Notes under the pieces: model-generated | The model's database searches: none | What the model saw: only the letters and a program-made list of their open reading frames with translations | What the model was told of the DNA's origin: nothing | Translations under genes and position numbers: made by a program | In this document: piece after piece, positions 5,647 to 6,753 of the stretch | Layout of the letters: each line of letters begins with the position of its first letter | Position numbering within the stretch: position 1 is the stretch's first letter | Source: Alkaliphilus sp. | Lineage (GTDB): Bacteria; Bacillota; Clostridia; Peptostreptococcales; Natronincolaceae | Direction of reading: 5' to 3' | Length of the DNA: 6,753 bases | Assembly: GCA_023230535.1 (NCBI GenBank) | Contig: JALNXC010000068.1 | Coordinates: 1-6,753 of the forward strand

Positions 5647-6753
5647 ATGAAAATTTTAGGCCTTATTACAGAATACAACCCTTTTCACAATGGACATTTA
5701 TATCACCTGAATATGTCTAAAAAAATTACCGGTGCCACACATACCATAGCAATAATGAGCGGTAACTTTGTCCAAAGGGGTGAACCCGCAATTACTCATA
5801 AATGGGAGCGTGCAAAAATGGCTGTAAAATCCGGCGTCGATCTGGTAATTGAGCTCCCCACCCTCTATGCCTGTTCAACAGCGGAAATTTTTGCCTATGG
5901 GGCTATCAGTTTGCTCAATAGTTTAAAAGCTGTTAACTATGTCAGTTTCGGCAGCGAAGCAGGGGATTTAAATTTACTTTCAAAAATTGCCGATATATTG
6001 GTTGACCCTCCGTTTCAATTTTCAATAATATTGAAGAATTATGTCAATTCGGGTTTTACATTTCCCATTGCCCGTTCCAAAGCCATAATCAAATATCTTG
6101 AAAAAACGGAACATTATAAAATTGATAAATTAATTTTAATACATAATACTATCAAAGATCCTAATAATATTCTGGGCATAGAATACCTCAAAGCAATTAA
6201 ACGGCTCGATAGTTCAATTATGCCCATTACAATCGGCAGAAAATCTGCCCGTTACAGCAACAAAAAGATCCCTGCGGGCACCGTTGCAAGTGCCACCGCT
6301 ATAAGGGAGCATATATTTAATAACAAACCCTTATCGGATATCGAACACGTTATTCCAAATTTCACATTTGATATTTTATTATCCAACATGGATGCCGGGT
6401 TTGCCCCTATTTCAGATATGAATTTTGAAAAACCCATCCTCACTATATTGAGAAGGGGCAATTTAGACGATATAAAAAATGTTTTCGATGTCGTAGAAGG
6501 GTTGGAAAATAAAATTTTCCGATGTTCAATCAAAGTGAACACCTTGCCGGAACTCTATGATTGTATCAAAAGCAAACGTTATACATTGACAAGATTACAG
6601 AGAATTTTAACACATATTTTATTAAATATAGACAAAAACGATATATTTTATTGTAATAAAAACGGCGGTCCCCGGTATGCCCGTATATTGGCATTCAACA
6701 CAAAGGGCCGAGAAATACTCAAAATCTTAAAATACTCTTCCTCTATTCCTATA
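5647..6753 (+). CDS. tmcAL: tRNA(Met) cytidine acetate ligase TmcAL (YlbM), 3' end beyond the window
   Basis: TmcAL, formerly YlbM, activates acetate with ATP to acetyl-AMP and transfers the acetyl group to the wobble cytidine (C34) of elongator tRNA-Met, forming ac4C. The reading frame is open for 369 codons to the window edge; Bacillus TmcAL has about 415, so roughly 40-50 residues are missing. It is a nucleotidyltransferase-fold enzyme. Visible motifs are GLITEYNPFHNGHLYHL (residues 5-21) with the HxGH signature (His14, His17), MSGNFVQRGEPA (37-48), VIELPTLYACSTAEIFAYGA (66-85), GRKSARYS (197-204) and SATAIR (215-220), the second nucleotide-binding motif. The ATG at 5647 follows GGAGG with a short 4-base spacer; the family N-terminus (KILGLITEYNPFHNGH) supports it. 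It is divergent from ackA across a 211-base spacer. In Bacillus ylbM lies near ylbN (yceD) and rpmF, so the neighbourhood is conserved with ackA inserted. Confidence 0.95.
   Translation, partial: MKILGLITEYNPFHNGHLYHLNMSKKITGATHTIAIMSGNFVQRGEPAITHKWERAKMAVKSGVDLVIELPTLYACSTAEIFAYGAISLLNSLKAVNYVSFGSEAGDLNLLSKIADILVDPPFQFSIILKNYVNSGFTFPIARSKAIIKYLEKTEHYKIDKLILIHNTIKDPNNILGIEYLKAIKRLDSSIMPITIGRKSARYSNKKIPAGTVASATAIREHIFNNKPLSDIEHVIPNFTFDILLSNMDAGFAPISDMNFEKPILTILRRGNLDDIKNVFDVVEGLENKIFRCSIKVNTLPELYDCIKSKRYTLTRLQRILTHILLNIDKNDIFYCNKNGGPRYARILAFNTKGREILKILKYSSSIPI

Noticed and set aside
6252..6542. Minus-strand open frame opposite tmcAL
   Set aside because: The plus-strand frame is the one with TmcAL motifs and runs unbroken from 5647 to the edge.
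1..6753. A previously undescribed system such as a defence or mobile module
   Set aside because: Every long gene belongs to a well-known core family, composition is even across the window, and there are no integrase, transposase, toxin or repeat-array signals.

Overview
This is an AT-rich stretch of bacterial chromosome from a low-GC Gram-positive, most likely a member of the Clostridia. The grounds are FapR, FabK and TmcAL homologues (families centred on Firmicutes), strong AGGAGG-type ribosome binding sites, near-consensus sigma-A promoters, and the order ackA, yceD (DUF177), rpmF, fapR, plsX, fabH, fabK. I cannot name the genus from the sequence. All genes look intact. No mobile element, tRNA, rRNA or CRISPR array is visible.

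Layout, right to left. Seven genes lie on the minus strand in three transcription units, and one divergent gene lies on the plus strand at the right edge. (1) ackA (acetate kinase, 4239-5435) has its own promoter (5507-5535) and a clear intrinsic terminator (4166-4199). (2) yceD-rpmF (DUF177 protein at 3507-4031 and ribosomal protein bL32 at 3309-3485) has a perfect-consensus promoter, TTGACA-17-TATAAT, and a terminator at 3240-3284. (3) fapR-plsX-fabH-fabK (3058 down to the left edge, fabK truncated) is a tightly coupled fatty acid/phospholipid operon. It runs from a promoter at 3109-3137 that carries two overlapping FapR-type operator sequences at its start point. On the plus strand, tmcAL/ylbM (5647 to the right edge, 3' end missing) diverges from ackA.

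How the genes work together. FapR is the malonyl-CoA-sensing repressor of lipid synthesis and probably controls its own operon. PlsX makes acyl-phosphate for phosphatidic acid synthesis, FabH starts each fatty acid chain, and FabK performs the last reduction of each elongation cycle. AckA interconverts acetyl phosphate and acetate with ATP production. TmcAL uses acetate and ATP to acetylate the wobble cytidine of elongator tRNA-Met, so the divergent pair shares acetate as a metabolite. YceD and bL32 are a conserved ribosome-linked pair.

Four starts deserve care. fabH begins at TTG; fapR and yceD begin at GTG, both downstream of the longest possible start; plsX begins at the second ATG. The window is mostly conserved core genome. 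The points most worth a second look are the tandem FapR operator, a Glu in the FapR ligand-domain helix where Bacillus FapR has Asn, the absence of pta beside ackA, and a TTAGTA motif at all three minus-strand start points. No stretch over 300 bases lacks a gene.
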